NCBI GenBank assembly: GCA_002436085.1
Contig: DIXT01000012.1
Coordinates: forward strand, 113,126-133,386
Direction of reading: 5' to 3'
Source: Anaerolineaceae bacterium UBA6073
Lineage (GTDB): Bacteria; Chloroflexota; Anaerolineae; Anaerolineales; Anaerolineaceae
Length of the DNA stretch: 20,261 nucleotides
Every line of letters begins with the position of its first letter. Position 1 is the first letter of the stretch. The notes under the pieces are model-generated. The model did no database searches. It was given only the letters and a program-made list of their open reading frames with translations, and had not been told where the DNA came from. The translations under genes and the position numbers were made by a program. Shown here in pieces: positions 1 through 6,048 of the stretch.

Positions 1-246
1 ATTCTTAACTTTGAAAAATTTGGATGTGATCGATTAACCTATGTTTTTCAACACCCTCCTGTGGAGGGGCAAAGCGTCTGTCAGCGATAATTTTTTCACT
101 GCCAGAGCAAAGGAAAGCATATCAGGTTTGTTCTTAAAAATTAACAGACAAGTTCGCGCAACGTCAATACTTACAAGTGGGTTAGGCTTTTACCGGAAAA
201 ATGAAGCTGCACACAGTAAAAAAGTGGATATATGCGCAGTCCCGTG
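1..246. other. Intergenic stretch with no supported gene
   Basis: This segment lies downstream of the M1-peptidase gene and is richer in A/T than the genes around it. An open frame starting at 41 (+) runs into the antisense of the peptidase 3' end, has no clear ribosome binding site and resembles nothing I recognise, so I do not call it. A short inverted repeat, CCCTCC-TGT-GGAGGG, lies at about 53-67, but no T-run follows it on either strand and it is about 180 nt from the peptidase stop. It is therefore not a convincing terminator. Confidence 0.4.
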
Positions 247-1773
247 TCAATTCCTGAAGTACTTACTGAGCAACGGGTTCAAGTCTGCCTGGCTGTGCCG
301 GGCGACCGCAGCGAAGAAATCCTCACGCGAGGCAATCTGATAGGTGTTTGTAAGCGCATAATCCTTTAGGGCGGCAAAGAAAGCTTCATCGCCAATCAGG
401 TCGCGCAGTTGCTGCAGGAACTCAGCGCCGCGCAGGTAAACGGCGTCGCGGTATGCCGGGTAGCCGCCAGAAATGTAGATGTCGGAATTGACATAGCCCT
501 TGGGCGCGAATCCGTCAACGCGGTTGTTCCACCACCACTGCACCAGGTCGGGGTGGTAACGCTGGTAAAAAAGCACTTCGTGGTAAGTCGCCAGGGCTTC
601 GTCCAGCCAGGGCTCCAGCGCCTGGTCGTTGCCGACCATGCTGTAAAACCATTGATGCGAGATTTCGTGCGGGGTAAGGATGGTAAGGTTGGTCTTGGGT
701 GTTTTATTGTAGAAGTCAAACACCCCGTAGCTGATCATGACCATGCCGTCCATCTCCATGTTGTGCAAAAAATCTGCCGCGACGATGGTGAGCATCTCGC
801 GCGGGTAGGGGTAATAAAGCTCTCCGAAGAGCTTGAGCGCCTGGGCGGCAATTTCGGTTACGGCTTTTCCGGCTTCCTGCGATTCCATGAAAACGTATGA
901 GTGGATGCGCACGCCGTCCTGGACGATTTCATGCTCAAAGTAGCTGTCGCTGACCGAAAATGAGAAGCCCCGCGCCAGTTCCAGATGGTAGTGTCGCACG
1001 CCGTTTTTCTCTTCGGCGGGCGCGCTGGCCGCGACTTCAATCAGCTCTTGCCGGTCGGTGAGCTGCAGGCTGACGTCGAAGTCGGACGTCTCTGTCACCA
1101 TATATTCGCCGACCAGCATGGCGTTTTCCAGCTGCTGCGGATGGATTATCCAGCCTTTACCCTCTTCGTAGGGAGGGATGTAAGGGTACCAATGGGTCAG
1201 ATTCGTCTGCCGGCCGGAAACGCCGTAAGTGCCCTCGTGCGCGGGCAGGTTCAATTGGTAGCTGAATTTCAGGCTGGTCGTCTCCCCGGGCGCGAGCGGG
1301 GCCAGGAGCGGGATAGTAAAGCGCACGCCATCTTCCTGCCAGCCGCTGATCGGGCTGCCGCTGCCGTCCGTCAGGCTGCGCAGGGAAAAACTGCCCGGGT
1401 AGTACTTGGGCGGGACAACCACCGCCAATTCGGTGAAGGTCTGGCTGCTGCGGTTGGTCCAGGTGATGGTCTCATCCACAACCGCGTATTGCGTGTAGTA
1501 GTTGAGGATCAGGTTCAGCTGGTAATGCGTGCGGTTTTCGGGCTCAGGGATGGCTATGCCCGGGTTGGTCTGCGTGGAAGGGGTGCTCTGGGTGACTGTC
1601 GCCGCGGGGATAGTTTCGGTCGGGGCGGGTTGGGTGGCTGGCTGCGTATCCGCGGAAACCAGAACCTGCGGAGCCGGGAGGGTATTGGTCGGGTTGCTGT
1701 TTGTTCCGCTCGCGCACGCGCCCAGGAGGAGCATAGCCGACAGCATAAGGATTAGCACCGGGGAATTCTTCAC
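247..1773 (-). CDS. M1-family (gluzincin) metallopeptidase-like lipoprotein
   Basis: Predicted extracytoplasmic, lipid-anchored zinc peptidase of 508 residues. The N-terminus has a Lys, a hydrophobic stretch and a lipobox ending LGAC, so Cys20 would be acylated. A Thr/Pro/Gln-rich linker (about 30-72) follows, then a beta-rich M1-like N-domain. The catalytic part carries H369-E370-x-x-H373 with a third ligand E392 exactly 18 residues on (WLDEA), a degenerate GAMEN-like loop (HNMEMDGM, about 337-344) and Y446 in a YLRGA context, matching the M1 catalytic Tyr. It lacks the long C-terminal helical domain of large aminopeptidases. The start is GTG at 1773: GAGG lies 5 nt upstream, and the next in-frame Met would remove the charged signal-peptide end. 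An overlapping out-of-frame ATG at 1775 is rejected. It is divergent from the AT-rich island and has no operon partner. The fold is well supported; the substrate is unknown. Confidence 0.9.
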   Translation of the reverse strand: MKNSPVLILMLSAMLLLGACASGTNSNPTNTLPAPQVLVSADTQPATQPAPTETIPAATVTQSTPSTQTNPGIAIPEPENRTHYQLNLILNYYTQYAVVDETITWTNRSSQTFTELAVVVPPKYYPGSFSLRSLTDGSGSPISGWQEDGVRFTIPLLAPLAPGETTSLKFSYQLNLPAHEGTYGVSGRQTNLTHWYPYIPPYEEGKGWIIHPQQLENAMLVGEYMVTETSDFDVSLQLTDRQELIEVAASAPAEEKNGVRHYHLELARGFSFSVSDSYFEHEIVQDGVRIHSYVFMESQEAGKAVTEIAAQALKLFGELYYPYPREMLTIVAADFLHNMEMDGMVMISYGVFDFYNKTPKTNLTILTPHEISHQWFYSMVGNDQALEPWLDEALATYHEVLFYQRYHPDLVQWWWNNRVDGFAPKGYVNSDIYISGGYPAYRDAVYLRGAEFLQQLRDLIGDEAFFAALKDYALTNTYQIASREDFFAAVARHSQADLNPLLSKYFRN

Positions 1774-1803
1774 ATGGACCTCACAACCTGAGTTATTCTA
1801 TCA
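1774..1803 (-). promoter_or_regulatory. Putative extended -10 promoter and SD for the M1 lipoprotein
   Basis: Read on the minus strand, TGA-TAGAAT (1803-1795) fits an extended -10 element (TGn plus a 5/6 match to TATAAT). It predicts a transcript start near 1788, about 15 nt before the GTG start. No good -35 hexamer was found. GAGG at about 1782-1779 serves as Shine-Dalgarno with a 5-nt spacer to GTG. Confidence 0.4.
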
Positions 1804-1980
1804 CATTGAAACATTCAACTTTTCTTCTTGATTGATTTTGACCGCGTTCTGAATGCTTAACTCATTAATAATGTACACGCACCTCTCGATGATGCTTGTA
1901 TTACTTTTAATCTCTTCATGACATTAAGTTTGGTGTAAAATAACAGAATAATATCCTTAGAAATGAAAAATTTGTGTTTT

Positions 1981-2026
1981 TATTATCAATATTATCAGGT
2001 GAAGTATTGCATTGAGAAAGGGGAGG
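1981..2026 (+). promoter_or_regulatory. Tandem 9-bp repeat and strong RBS upstream of tcmP
   Basis: TATTATCAA (1981-1989) is followed directly by TATTATCAG (1990-1998), a head-to-tail repeat that could be an operator or simply AT-rich chance. GGGAGG at 2021-2026 is a near-perfect Shine-Dalgarno 6 nt before the tcmP ATG and fixes that start. I could not place a convincing -35/-10 pair in 1804-2032, although several AT-rich hexamers are present. Confidence 0.45.
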
Positions 2027-2032
2027 TAAGGC

Positions 2033-3160
2033 ATGAAAGAAGTTTTTTTTCAAGAACAAAGGGAGCAATCGCGAATAAAATCAAGGATTGTCTCGAAATA
2101 TTTTTCAGCGTGGTCAAAAATAATACTTAGCCAACAGCAAAAAAATCCATGGTCTCCTCAAACGATGGCATACATTGATTTATTCGCTGGACGAGGAGAA
2201 TATGATGACGAAAGTAAATCGACACCGGTTTTGATAATGGAGAAAATCTTAACTAATACTGAGTTAACTAAGCGTATTATCACTATTTTTAACGATAAAG
2301 ATAAGGCAAACATATGTAAGCTAAAAGATGTAATTAAACAGATTGATGGTATAGATAACTTAAAATACGCACCTAAGTACTACAATATGGAAATCGGGAA
2401 TGAAATTGAGCAACTGTTTACGGTTCAGCATTCAATGCCAACTTTATTTTTTGTTGATCCTTGGGGATATAAAGGCTTGTCGTTGAATCTTATCTCGTCA
2501 ATTATCAGCAATTGGGGATGTGATTGCATTTTTTTCTTCAATTACAACCGTATAAACATGGGGATTGATAATGACGCGGTAAGATCTCATATGATCTCAT
2601 TATTTGGAGATGAGCAGTTTGATATTGTTCGACAGGAGTGTGGGAACAAAACTCCTGAAGAACGTGAAATTTTAATAGTTCAAGCTTTATGTGATGCATT
2701 GCGTAATAACAACTGCCAGTATGTTCTACCGTTTAGATTTACAAACGAAAACGGAACAAGAACGAGCCATCATCTGATTTTCATAAGCAAAAGCTTTCGT
2801 GGATATGATGTAATGAAAGACATTATGTATAAAGAAAGTTCGGAAAAAAAAGATGGAGTATCTACATTTGCCTATAATCCGAAAGATTCGAAGTATAGAC
2901 AAGGTTCTCTTCTGGATATGCTCTCTCATCCTCTTGAAGACTTGGAAAGCATGCTGTTACAGAAATATCACGGGAAAACTATTGTTTTTACAAAGCTCTA
3001 TGAAGAGCATAGTGTAGATAAGCCATTTTGCAAGAAGAATTATAAAGAAGTTCTTAAAAAAATGCTTGCAGAAGGGAAGATTTCTGCTGAAAATATAAAA
3101 GGAAACTCCCCACGCGAAGGTACTTTTCCAGATAATATGCAAGTTAAGTTTGGAGCTTAG
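2033..3160 (+). CDS. tcmP: Three-Cys-motif partner protein (TcmP family), methyltransferase-like fold
   Basis: A 375-residue protein that I recognise as TcmP, a family named because it occurs beside three-Cys-motif proteins of the DUF5131/Gp37-Gp68 family, as here. Visible features: YIDLFAGRGEY (47-57), like motif I of Rossmann SAM-dependent methyltransferases; an acidic FNDKD (86-90) after the next strand; FVDPWGYKG (140-148), placed like motif IV; FFFNYN (167-172); and HHLIFISK (246-253). About 318-375 looks like a winged-helix module (helix-rich KKNYKEVLKKMLAEGKI, then a strand hairpin GTFPDNMQVKF). The start is set by GGGAGG 6 nt upstream. The stop lies 3 nt before the next gene, so the two are probably translationally coupled. 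Its codons are AT-rich, unlike the flanking genes, suggesting transfer. The catalytic activity is inferred from fold-like motifs only; a non-catalytic nucleotide-binding role is possible. Confidence 0.88.
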   Translation: MKEVFFQEQREQSRIKSRIVSKYFSAWSKIILSQQQKNPWSPQTMAYIDLFAGRGEYDDESKSTPVLIMEKILTNTELTKRIITIFNDKDKANICKLKDVIKQIDGIDNLKYAPKYYNMEIGNEIEQLFTVQHSMPTLFFVDPWGYKGLSLNLISSIISNWGCDCIFFFNYNRINMGIDNDAVRSHMISLFGDEQFDIVRQECGNKTPEEREILIVQALCDALRNNNCQYVLPFRFTNENGTRTSHHLIFISKSFRGYDVMKDIMYKESSEKKDGVSTFAYNPKDSKYRQGSLLDMLSHPLEDLESMLLQKYHGKTIVFTKLYEEHSVDKPFCKKNYKEVLKKMLAEGKISAENIKGNSPREGTFPDNMQVKFGA

Positions 3161-3163
3161 GCA

Positions 3164-3907
3164 ATGAAAACTACAAAGATAGAGTGGACAGATAGGACTT
3201 GGAATCCTGTAACCGGTTGCACAAAATTGTCACCAGGTTGTGCTCATTGCTACGCAGAAACTATGGCCAACAGACTTAAGGCGATGGGTGTACAAAAATA
3301 TCAGAATGGATTTATTCCGACTATGCATGAGGATGTTCTTAATGAACCACTTAAATTGATGAAACCTCATTCAATATTTGTCTGTTCCATGGCGGATTTG
3401 TTTCATGAGACCGTGACATTTGATTTTATTGACAGTGTCATGCATACAATTCAGCAAACAAAACGACACCGTTATCAAATTCTTACGAAACGTACTAGTC
3501 GAATGTTGGAATATTTTTCACAGCGAGAGATTCCAGAAAATGTGTGGCTTGGAGTAACTGTAGAAGCTATTGCCACAAAATCACGAATCAAAGCTTTACA
3601 AACAATTCCAGCAAAAATTCGATTTCTATCATGTGAACCATTAATCGAAGATTTAGAGGATCTGGATTTATCAGGAATAGATTGGGTGATTGTCGGCGGA
3701 GAGAGTGGCGTCAATGCGCGCCCTATGAAACCCGAATGGGTACGTTCAATCATGTTTCAGGCGGATAGACAAAAAGTTGCTTTTTTCTTTAAGCAGTGGG
3801 GAACATGGGGAGCAGACGGAATAAAACGAAATAAAAAGGCAAATGGAAAAGCGCTTGACGGAAAAATCATCCAAATGATGCCTGAACTAGCCATGAGAGA
3901 AATCTGA
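3164..3907 (+). CDS. DUF5131 / phage Gp37-Gp68 family three-Cys-motif protein
   Basis: A 247-residue protein of the DUF5131 family. The N-terminal signature WNPVTGC-x6-C-x2-C places Cys19, Cys26 and Cys29 in a triad resembling the [4Fe-4S] cluster motif of radical-SAM enzymes but with a longer first spacing. Further family blocks are visible: FVCSMADLFHE (72-82), QILTKR (105-110), VWLGVTVE (127-134), FLSCEPL (154-160), WVIVGGESG (174-182) and FFKQWG (208-213). Strand-helix spacing suits a TIM-barrel. It follows tcmP by 3 nt; the likely RBS is GGAG inside the tcmP end (3151-3154). Cluster binding and radical chemistry are inferred from the cysteines and were not shown. Substrate unknown. Homologues are common in phages and mobile DNA, which fits the AT-rich context. 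Confidence 0.9.
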   Translation: MKTTKIEWTDRTWNPVTGCTKLSPGCAHCYAETMANRLKAMGVQKYQNGFIPTMHEDVLNEPLKLMKPHSIFVCSMADLFHETVTFDFIDSVMHTIQQTKRHRYQILTKRTSRMLEYFSQREIPENVWLGVTVEAIATKSRIKALQTIPAKIRFLSCEPLIEDLEDLDLSGIDWVIVGGESGVNARPMKPEWVRSIMFQADRQKVAFFFKQWGTWGADGIKRNKKANGKALDGKIIQMMPELAMREI

Positions 3908-4055
3908 GGGATATCAAAATTCCGGCAAATCTATAAACATAAAATAACTACTCCTTTTTATAACTAATGTCTGAATCAATAGTTTTCATTTATACAGACC
4001 TATCCTTTGTTAATTAATTATTTCGAGTTGGATCTTTTTTGAGAAGGAAAGGTGC

Positions 4056-4184
4056 ATGGCTAAAAAACGTGAAATTCAGGACTTCGTCTTCATTGGAAAT
4101 GTTCATCACAGTATGATGCAGTTAAAAACTGGAAATTTTGAACGTAGACTAACTTGTCAAACAGCATTAAACGAGATTCGTTAG
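4056..4184 (+). CDS. Small ORF, 42 residues, unknown
   Basis: A short frame starting MAKKREIQDFVFIGN and ending QTALNEIR, then TAG. AAGGAAAGG (4044-4052) gives a strong Shine-Dalgarno just upstream of ATG, which is the main reason to call it. It starts 148 nt after the DUF5131 stop on the same strand, within the same AT-rich block. The product is basic at the N-terminus, contains HH and one Cys, and has no membrane segment. I recognise no family. It could be a third component of the island, a small regulator, or the 5' end of a gene whose remainder was lost. A weak hairpin and T-run overlap its stop codon. Confidence 0.45.
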   Translation: MAKKREIQDFVFIGNVHHSMMQLKTGNFERRLTCQTALNEIR

Positions 4185-4199
4185 GAACGCGATTTTTTT
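4176..4199 (+). terminator. Weak candidate intrinsic terminator closing the island
   Basis: CGTT-AGG-AACG (4179-4189) forms a short stem, extendable by ATT/GAT pairing around one bulged C, followed by seven T residues (4193-4199). The loop contains part of the small ORF's TAG. The stem is short and contains a wobble pair, so efficiency is doubtful. It also stands between the island and the convergent osmC-like gene. Confidence 0.35.
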
Positions 4200-4222
4200 C
4201 ATATCATTATACTTGCATGTAA

Positions 4223-4645
4223 TTACGGCTGTGCTTCGATAATCTGGATTTCCCGGGTTAATTCCAGCACCTGGCGGAACATGGCGATGCAGGGGCAGTA
4301 TTTTTCTTCTGAAAGCTGTATCGCGCGTTCCACGTCATCGGGTTTGATACCGCGGCCGGTGACTTTGTAGATAAGGTGCATGCGCGTGAACACCTTGGGG
4401 TAGGTTTCGGCCTTGGCAACGACGGCATGCACCTCAAAAGCGGTCACATCTGCGCGTTTCTTCTTCAGGATGGAAATGACGTCCATCGCGGTGCAGCCTG
4501 CCGTGCCAATCGCCAGGAGTTCTGTCGGCCTGAAGCCGTCATCGTGCCCGCCCGCTATTTCGCTTGAATCCATCTTCAGGTTGAAGCCGGTATCAGCGCT
4601 GCCTAGAAAACTCATATCTCCTTGCCAGATTGCTTTTGCTTCCAT
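4223..4645 (-). CDS. OsmC/Ohr-family protein (thiol peroxidase-like)
   Basis: A 140-residue cytoplasmic protein of the OsmC superfamily, whose members reduce organic hydroperoxides with a two-cysteine mechanism. Cys51 lies in GTAGCTAMD, the classic first active-site segment. Cys117 lies in EEKYCPC, the second; an extra Cys119 gives an unusual CxC-type pair. F38-R39-P40-T41-E42 matches the conserved region before the first helix. Length fits the YhfA/OsmC-like subgroup rather than Ohr proper, so substrate preference is open. The ATG is preceded by AAGGAG with a 4-5 nt spacer. It lies 46 nt downstream of a small zinc-ribbon gene on the same strand; the gap contains an 18-bp palindrome that may be an operator. 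Confidence 0.92.
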   Translation of the reverse strand: MEAKAIWQGDMSFLGSADTGFNLKMDSSEIAGGHDDGFRPTELLAIGTAGCTAMDVISILKKKRADVTAFEVHAVVAKAETYPKVFTRMHLIYKVTGRGIKPDDVERAIQLSEEKYCPCIAMFRQVLELTREIQIIEAQP

Positions 4646-4659
4646 TTTTCTCCTTTTTA

Positions 4660-4677
4660 TTCAACCAACTGGTTGAA
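4660..4677. promoter_or_regulatory. 18-bp palindrome upstream of the osmC-like gene
   Basis: TTCAACCA-AC-TGGTTGAA is a perfect 8+8 inverted repeat with a 2-bp centre. On the minus strand it fills the spacer between a possible -35 (TTGAGG) and -10 (AATAAA), 17 bp apart, which is a classic operator position. The caveat is that this -10 would start the transcript at or inside the Shine-Dalgarno, so the true promoter may lie elsewhere. It is not followed by a T-run in a terminator-like position and is too symmetric to be a chance SD region. The regulator is unknown. Confidence 0.5.
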
Positions 4678-4691
4678 ACCTCAATTTATTA

Positions 4692-4925
4692 TCAGGTAAA
4701 TACGCCGGTTTGGGTTTTCCCGCATTTAGAGCAGACCAGATTAAGCTGACTGTCGTAGTCCACGCGCCCTACCAGGCAGAACGGGCAGGGCAGCCCGTAT
4801 CTCAGCGCCAAAGTGCCGCTGGGTCCGCACACCCGCAAAGCTTTTTCCGACGGCGCGTTTTGGGATTGGGCGGGAGGCTGCGCTGCTGGTTTCTCGACGG
4901 GCTCGGGTTCGCTGCTCACTTTCAT
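4692..4925 (-). CDS. Small zinc-ribbon protein with Pro-rich N-terminus
   Basis: A 77-residue protein with a disordered Pro/Gln/Ser-rich N-terminal third and a C-terminal zinc ribbon: CPFC (Cys47, Cys50) and CSKC (Cys65, Cys68), 14 residues apart between pairs. That spacing is normal for rubredoxin-like or ribosomal-type ribbons. The function is not recognisable. The start needs care: GGAG touches the ATG at 4925 with no spacer, while the GTG codon two codons later (4919) sits 6 nt from GGAG and may be the real start. It is upstream of and co-oriented with the osmC-like gene and 87 nt downstream of tsaD; it could head its own transcript, since no terminator is visible in either gap. Confidence 0.72.
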   Translation of the reverse strand: MKVSSEPEPVEKPAAQPPAQSQNAPSEKALRVCGPSGTLALRYGLPCPFCLVGRVDYDSQLNLVCSKCGKTQTGVFT

Positions 4926-5012
4926 CTCCAGACGTGTTGGTTTTTTTATTCCTTATTTTACATTCACTCCCGGGTGTAGGCTTAAGCGCGTCCAGAGTCT
5001 CTCGCCTTCAAT

Positions 5013-6047
5013 TTACGCTGCCGGGGTCAGGTACCAGGTCGGGAGCACGTCAAAGTCCAGGGCATCCTGTTCGCCGCGCGCCAGGTGCTGGTAACCCGCA
5101 GCGGCGATCATGGCGGCGTTATCCGTGCACAGGCTGATGTGCGGAATGTGCACTTTGAAATGGGTTTGCGCGCGGAAGGCTTCGCGCAGCGCTTTATTCG
5201 CTGAGACGCCGCCTGCGACAATGATTTCTTTCGCGTCGAATTCCTGCGCCGCGCTGATGGTTTTCTCATACAAAGCGGACACAACCGCGGCCTGAAAACT
5301 CGCCGCCAGGTCAGCCGTCGGGAGGCTCTTGCCTTGCGCCCGCAAGTCCTGGACAGTGCGCAGGACCGCCGTCTTGACCCCGCTAAAAGAGAAGTTAAAC
5401 GGCTCGGACAGGCGGGCTTTGGGGAAGTTGAAAGCGCGCGGGTTGCCGTCCTGCGCGGCTTTTTGGATGGAGGGACCGCCTGGATAGGGCAGTTCCAGCA
5501 AGCGGGCAACCTTATCAAAGGCTTCGCCAGCCGCGTCATCCACCGTGCCGCCCAGGCGCTGGTAGGCAAGATGTTCGCGCATCAGAATGAGTTCGGTGTG
5601 CCCGCCGGAGACCAGCAAAGCCACCAGCGGGAACTTGGGTTCGGGGGTTGGGGCGCTGCCGCTCGCGTACAACCAGGAGGAGTAGATATGCCCTTCCAGG
5701 TGATTAACGCCCACAATCGGCTTATCCGCAGCCATGGCGAGCGCTTTAGCCATATTCGCGCCGACTACCAGCGAGCCTGCCAGGCCGGGTCCGCGTGTAA
5801 CCGCGATGCCGTCCAGGTCGCTCAGCTCCAGGTGCGCCTGCTGAAGCGCTTCATTTACAGTTGCGTAGACGGCTTTGACGTGTTCGCGCGAGGCGATTTC
5901 AGGGTAGACCCCGCCAAACTGAGCGTGCAAGTCCACCTGACTGGCGATGACCGAGCTGAGAATCTCGCGTCCGTCCGCGACCACTGCCGCTGCGGTTTCA
6001 TCGCAGCTGGATTCAACACCTAAAACGCGTAACTGCGCAGCTTTCAT
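5013..6047 (-). CDS. tsaD: tRNA N6-adenosine threonylcarbamoyltransferase TsaD
   Basis: A 344-residue TsaD/Kae1/Qri7 protein. It transfers the threonylcarbamoyl group from threonylcarbamoyl-AMP to A37 of ANN-decoding tRNAs (t6A), acting in the cytoplasm with TsaB and TsaE. Visible motifs: VESSCDETA at 11-19; the metal-binding HLEGH with His116 and His120; SGGHTEL (147-153) and GEAFDKVARLL of the ASKHA nucleotide fold; and VAGGVSANKALR near the C-terminus. The start ATG lies 1 nt after the M24-peptidase stop, so coupling is likely. It is last in a run with a membrane protein, selA and the peptidase. The partner enzyme TsaC is encoded at 16163-16786; tsaB and tsaE are not in the window. Confidence 0.97.
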   Translation of the reverse strand: MKAAQLRVLGVESSCDETAAAVVADGREILSSVIASQVDLHAQFGGVYPEIASREHVKAVYATVNEALQQAHLELSDLDGIAVTRGPGLAGSLVVGANMAKALAMAADKPIVGVNHLEGHIYSSWLYASGSAPTPEPKFPLVALLVSGGHTELILMREHLAYQRLGGTVDDAAGEAFDKVARLLELPYPGGPSIQKAAQDGNPRAFNFPKARLSEPFNFSFSGVKTAVLRTVQDLRAQGKSLPTADLAASFQAAVVSALYEKTISAAQEFDAKEIIVAGGVSANKALREAFRAQTHFKVHIPHISLCTDNAAMIAAAGYQHLARGEQDALDFDVLPTWYLTPAA

Positions 6048-6048
6048 C

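Noticed and set aside
270..300. GGTTCAAGTCTGCC string resembling a tRNA T-arm
   Set aside because: It lies inside the M1 peptidase coding sequence and no cloverleaf could be built around it.
41..340. Open frame of 99 residues at the left edge (+)
   Set aside because: No RBS, no recognisable family, and its 3' third is antisense to the M1 peptidase gene.
985..1755. 256-residue frame opposite the M1 lipoprotein gene
   Set aside because: A shadow frame; the minus-strand gene has lipobox, HExxH-18-E and RBS.
1804..4222. Direct repeats bounding the AT-rich island as integration scars
   Set aside because: I compared both edges by eye and found no convincing att-like or target-site duplication, no integrase gene and no tRNA.
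5334..6023. 229-residue frame opposite tsaD
   Set aside because: A shadow of a well-identified gene, with no family resemblance or RBS.
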